In this document: piece after piece, positions 60,408 through 64,000 of the stretch
How positions within the stretch are numbered: the first letter of the stretch is position 1
Layout of the letters: each line of letters opens with the position of its first letter
Source: Aureitalea marina
GTDB lineage: Bacteria; Bacteroidota; Bacteroidia; Flavobacteriales; Flavobacteriaceae
Reading direction: 5' to 3'
NCBI RefSeq assembly: GCF_002943755.1
Contig: NZ_MQUB01000001.1
Coordinates: forward strand, 372,001-436,000
DNA length: 64,000 nucleotides
Made by a program: the position numbers and the translations under genes
The notes under the pieces: model-generated
What the model was told of the DNA's origin: nothing
The model's input: the letters and a program-made list of their open reading frames with translations, nothing else
Database searches by the model: none

Positions 60408-63400
60408 ATGCATCAACAGCCACCTTATATTCCTAAGAATAAAGTAAGAATTGTAACTGCAGCCTCACTTTTTGATGGGCACGATGCGGCCATCAACATC
60501 ATGCGGCGCATCATTCAGGCTACGGGTGTAGAGGTGATCCATTTGGGACATGATCGCTCTGTGGAAGAAGTCGTTAATACGGCCATACAAGAAGATGCCA
60601 ATGCCATTGCAATGACCTCGTACCAAGGTGGCCACAACGAGTACTTCAAATTCATGTACGACCTGTTGCAGGAAAAAGGAGCTGGTCACATCAAGATTTT
60701 TGGAGGTGGTGGTGGTGTGATCTTACCAGATGAGATCAAAGAACTCATGGATTATGGGATCACCAGGATCTATTCGCCGGACGATGGACGAGAAATGGGG
60801 CTACAAGGTATGATCAATGACCTGGTACAACAGGCGGATTTTCCAATTGGTGAATCTTTGAATGGTCAATGGCAAGATCTCTCTTCCCGAAATCCTGGGG
60901 CTATCGCTCGAGTCATATCAGCTGCCGAGAATTTCCCAGAGGTAGCCAAGGATACCCTGGAGAAGATTCACCAGAAGAATAAAACATCAAAGACCCCGGT
61001 ATTGGGAATCACGGGGACAGGAGGGGCTGGTAAGTCCTCCCTGGTGGACGAGTTGGTCCGACGCTTTTTGATCGATTTTCCAGAAAAGAACCTGGGCTTG
61101 ATCTCTGTGGATCCCTCCAAACGAAAGACAGGGGGTGCCTTGCTAGGGGACAGAATCAGGATGAATGCTATCAATTCTCCCAGAGTCTATATGCGATCTT
61201 TGGCTACACGACAAAGCAACCTGGCCCTCTCCAAGTACGTTGCAGAGGCTCTGGAGGTTCTTAAAGCCGCAGAATTCGATCTGATCATATTAGAGACTTC
61301 CGGAATTGGACAAAGCGATACAGAGATCTTGGATCACAGCGATGTTTCCTTGTATGTAATGACACCTGAATTCGGTGCGGCCACTCAGCTGGAGAAGATC
61401 GATATGTTGGATTTCGCTGATCTTGTCGCCATCAACAAATTTGATAAACGAGGTTCCTTGGACGCCCTTCGCGATGTCAAGAAACAGTATGTTCGCAACC
61501 ATAATTTATGGGATACGCCCCATGAAGAACTTCCCGTTTTTGGAACCATTGCCTCTCAGTTTAACGATCCTGGGATGAACCAACTGTACAAGGCCATAAT
61601 GGATACCTTGGATAGCAGAACCCAAGCCGGACTGAGTTCTTCCTTTGAGATAACAGATGAGATGTCTGAAAAGATTTTCGTCATTCCACCGGCAAGAACC
61701 CGATATCTGTCCGAGATTGCCGAGAATAATCGGAATTATGATCAGCGTGTCGTGTCCCAAGTCAAGGTGGCGGAAAAGCTTTACGGGATCTTTGTGACCA
61801 TAGGATCTGTTCTTGGGACAGATCACAACAAAGCCATGGAGCAGTTCCTGACCAAGTCAGGTCTTAATGATGAAGCAATACAAGGGGCAACTGAAGAGAA
61901 GGATGGGCAATTGATGGAATTATTGATCGCCGAATTCGATCGAGTCAAGATGGATTTAGATCCGCATAACTGGGAGATCATTACGGCATGGAGTCACAAG
62001 ATCGACCGATATAAAGCCCCTGTTTACAGTTTCCAGGTTCGGGATAAGACCATCGAGATCGATACCCATACCAAGTCTTTATCCCAGTCGGACATACCTA
62101 AGGTGGCCATGCCTAGATTTCAATCCTGGGGAGAGATTCTTCGTTGGTCCTTGCAGGAAAATGTACCTGGTGAATTTCCATACGCCTCCGGTCTTTATCC
62201 ATTCAAGCGGACCGGGGAGGACCCCACTCGAATGTTTGCTGGAGAGGGAGGTCCTGAGAGAACGAATAGGCGCTTTCATTATGTAAGCCTTGGAATGCCG
62301 GCTAAACGTCTTTCGACGGCCTTTGACAGCGTTACGCTCTATGGAAATGATCCTGGGCATCGTCCAGATATCTACGGGAAAATTGGGAATGCCGGAGTTT
62401 CTATTTGCTGTTTAGACGACGCCAAGAAATTGTATTCGGGCTTCGATCTTTCCGATCCCATGACCTCTGTCAGTATGACCATAAATGGTCCTGCTCCGAT
62501 GTTGCTAGGTTTCTTTATGAATGCTGCGATCGATCAGAATTGTGAGAAGTACATACAGGAACAGGGAATAGAAGATGAGGTAAAGAAAAAAATAGCTGCC
62601 ATTTACAAGGAGAAAGGAAGCACGCCACCGCAGTATATGGGTGAACTTCCTGAAGGGAACGACGGTTTGGGATTAATGCTACTAGGCGTTACAGGTGACC
62701 AGGTATTAGAAGCATCTGTTTACGAGCAGATTAAGAAGGATACCTTGGCCCAAGTTAGAGGAACGGTCCAGGCTGATATTCTAAAAGAAGACCAGGCCCA
62801 GAATACCTGTATTTTCTCGACAGAGTTTGCCTTACGATTGATGGGTGATGTTCAGTCCTACTTCATTGATCAGCAGGTACGAAATTTCTATTCGGTTTCC
62901 ATTAGTGGATATCATATCGCCGAAGCGGGAGCAAATCCGATCACTCAATTGGCCTTTACGCTGGCCAATGGCTTTACCTATGTGGAGTATTATTTGTCCA
63001 GGGGTATGGACATCAATAAGTTTGGTCCTAACCTCTCCTTTTTCTTTAGCAATGGGGTAGATCCCGAGTATGCGGTGATTGGCCGTGTTGCGAGAAAGAT
63101 CTGGGCTAAGGCGCTTAAATTCAAGTATGGTGCCAATCCGCGTGCTCAGATGTTGAAGTACCATATTCAAACCTCTGGTCGATCATTGCACGCCCAGGAG
63201 ATCGATTTTAACGATATCCGTACTACTCTACAGGCGCTTTATGCTATTTATGACAATTGTAACTCCTTGCACACCAATGCCTATGATGAGGCCATTACTA
63301 CCCCGACGGAAGAAAGTGTCAGACGGGCTATGGCCATTCAATTGATCATCAATAAGGAATTAGGATTGGCCAAGAATGAAAATCCATTGCAGGGGTCCTT

Positions 63401-63857
63401 TATCATCGAAGAATTAACAGACTTGGTCGAAGAAGCTGTATTAGTGGAGTTTGATCGTATTACCGAACGAGGTGGGGTTTTGGGGGCCATGGAAACTATG
63501 TACCAACGAAGCAAGATCCAAGAAGAAAGTCTGTACTATGAAACCCTGAAACATACGGGTGAGCTGCCCATTATTGGGGTCAATACCTTCCTGAACAGTA
63601 AGGGATCGCCAACGGTTCTACCCATGGAAGTCATTCGGGCGACCGAGGAGGAAAAATTACATCAGATCCAGACCCTTGAGAACTTACACCAGACCTATGA
63701 GGATCGTGCCAATAAAGCGTTGGAACGGGTGCAACATGCTGCCATTCAGAACGAGAATATCTTCGAAGAGTTGATGGAAGCTACCAAAGTCTGTTCTTTG
63801 GGACAATTGACTTCTGCACTATTCGAGGTAGGCGGTCAGTATAGACGGAATATGTAA
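60408..63857 (+). CDS. icmF: Fused isobutyryl-CoA mutase IcmF
   Basis: A 1149-residue B12-dependent enzyme that interconverts isobutyryl-CoA and n-butyryl-CoA. Three modules are fused: a cobalamin-binding domain (residues 10-150) with the axial histidine in SLFDGHDAA (His25); a MeaI/MeaB-type G-protein chaperone (about 195-520) with Walker [11 protein letters not shown] and NKFDKRG; and the substrate-binding mutase barrel (about 560-1149). ATG 60408 is preferred to 60363. A TAAATTTG box at 60373-60380 fits a promoter. Serves branched-chain amino acid or fatty acid catabolism; homologs can act on isovaleryl/pivalyl-CoA. Confidence 0.93.
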   Translation: MHQQPPYIPKNKVRIVTAASLFDGHDAAINIMRRIIQATGVEVIHLGHDRSVEEVVNTAIQEDANAIAMTSYQGGHNEYFKFMYDLLQEKGAGHIKIFGGGGGVILPDEIKELMDYGITRIYSPDDGREMGLQGMINDLVQQADFPIGESLNGQWQDLSSRNPGAIARVISAAENFPEVAKDTLEKIHQKNKTSKTPVLGITGTGGAGKSSLVDELVRRFLIDFPEKNLGLISVDPSKRKTGGALLGDRIRMNAINSPRVYMRSLATRQSNLALSKYVAEALEVLKAAEFDLIILETSGIGQSDTEILDHSDVSLYVMTPEFGAATQLEKIDMLDFADLVAINKFDKRGSLDALRDVKKQYVRNHNLWDTPHEELPVFGTIASQFNDPGMNQLYKAIMDTLDSRTQAGLSSSFEITDEMSEKIFVIPPARTRYLSEIAENNRNYDQRVVSQVKVAEKLYGIFVTIGSVLGTDHNKAMEQFLTKSGLNDEAIQGATEEKDGQLMELLIAEFDRVKMDLDPHNWEIITAWSHKIDRYKAPVYSFQVRDKTIEIDTHTKSLSQSDIPKVAMPRFQSWGEILRWSLQENVPGEFPYASGLYPFKRTGEDPTRMFAGEGGPERTNRRFHYVSLGMPAKRLSTAFDSVTLYGNDPGHRPDIYGKIGNAGVSICCLDDAKKLYSGFDLSDPMTSVSMTINGPAPMLLGFFMNAAIDQNCEKYIQEQGIEDEVKKKIAAIYKEKGSTPPQYMGELPEGNDGLGLMLLGVTGDQVLEASVYEQIKKDTLAQVRGTVQADILKEDQAQNTCIFSTEFALRLMGDVQSYFIDQQVRNFYSVSISGYHIAEAGANPITQLAFTLANGFTYVEYYLSRGMDINKFGPNLSFFFSNGVDPEYAVIGRVARKIWAKALKFKYGANPRAQMLKYHIQTSGRSLHAQEIDFNDIRTTLQALYAIYDNCNSLHTNAYDEAITTPTEESVRRAMAIQLIINKELGLAKNENPLQGSFIIEELTDLVEEAVLVEFDRITERGGVLGAMETMYQRSKIQEESLYYETLKHTGELPIIGVNTFLNSKGSPTVLPMEVIRATEEEKLHQIQTLENLHQTYEDRANKALERVQHAAIQNENIFEELMEATKVCSLGQLTSALFEVGGQYRRNM

Positions 63858-63868
63858 ACAGGACTGAC

Positions 63869-64000
63869 CTACATGGTCAGCATCCAGCTCCTTACCAAGA
63901 GGCGAAACTTCTTGAGTTCTGTACGAAGTATAGGTAGAAAGTCCTTGCCGTTGCTATCAACCTTCTCCAGACGTTCGCAGTTGCGATACAGGAGGTTGGT
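63869..64000 (-). CDS. C-terminal 43 residues of an unrecognised protein
   Basis: On the minus strand an open frame enters from the window edge and ends at TAG 63871-63869. It reads LLYRNCERLEKVDSNGKDFL, then PILRTELKKFRLLVRSWMLT. The sequence is helical and basic, without a motif I can assign. It is convergent with icmF, 11 bases apart. Being a plain open frame with normal composition, it is probably a real gene. Confidence 0.55.
   Translation of the reverse strand, partial: TNLLYRNCERLEKVDSNGKDFLPILRTELKKFRLLVRSWMLTM

Overview
The window comes from the chromosome of a bacterium in Bacteroidota, most likely a marine member of Flavobacteriia. The evidence is: two proteins ending in Por/type IX secretion C-terminal sorting domains; promoter boxes of the Bacteroidota type TAnnTTTG; a Rho factor with a long Q/K/D-rich insertion; families typical of this phylum (DUF4293, DUF3667, DUF1599, BT_3928-like, Lacal_2735-like); eukaryotic-type GSII next to GSIII; and a curli locus with the phylum's gene order. 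Coding density is high. Neighbouring genes often overlap by 1-14 bases, and non-ATG starts (GTG, TTG) are fairly common.

Layout. 1-6.3 kb (mostly minus): a small membrane protein, a GT2 glycosyltransferase, an ECF sigma factor, an NRAMP-like transporter and the 5' part of lipA form one string; then a fasciclin lipoprotein (plus), murB and an aminotransferase. 6.4-20.2 kb: an aspartyl protease with a PDZ domain, a DUF1573 protein, valS, a lipid and membrane string (acyl-CoA-binding protein, psd, cdsA, LUD protein, ftsH, rsfS), birA, a SRPBCC protein, pyrE, a Nudix hydrolase and an M14 carboxypeptidase-like lipoprotein. 20.2-24 kb: two T9SS cargo proteins with almost the same sorting domain, then rho. 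24-36.5 kb: housekeeping genes, including truA, an ABC exporter, the diadenylate cyclase cdaA, folP, and the string DUF1599 / BT_3928-like / DppB-type permease / tpiA / prmA / clpS, then an MFS transporter and a lipoprotein. 36.6-41.5 kb: an accessory region with a small envelope-stress-like cluster (YtxH, holin-like, DUF6327-like), a TetR/cupin pair with a visible operator, two paralogous small beta-barrel-like proteins, a secreted protein, a 142-bp tandem repeat full of hairpins, and tRNA-Arg(ACG). 41.6-49.1 kb: apt, a small conserved gene interrupted by an amber codon, a BlaI/BlaR1-like pair, a Na+/Ca2+ exchanger, and divergent GSII and GSIII genes with a pair of dyad sites between them.

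49.1-56 kb is the most distinctive part: a complete curli-like functional amyloid operon. It has a fibre subunit built of 47 consecutive 11-residue NGSxVxQxGxx repeats, a CsgB-like subunit, a two-domain CsgE protein with an extra N-terminal domain resembling CsgC/CsgH, CsgF, a CsgG secretion pore with an added C-terminal beta-barrel-like domain, and a lipoprotein with a predicted beta-propeller. A hairpin separates the fibre gene from the rest, and a perfect GAAA-tetraloop terminator closes the operon.

56-64 kb: purM, prfA, pyrF, a cobalamin-type periplasmic-binding-fold protein, a Lacal_2735-like small protein, the fused B12-dependent mutase IcmF and the 3' end of an unrecognised gene. All functions were assigned by reading motifs and overall resemblance; no database search was run.
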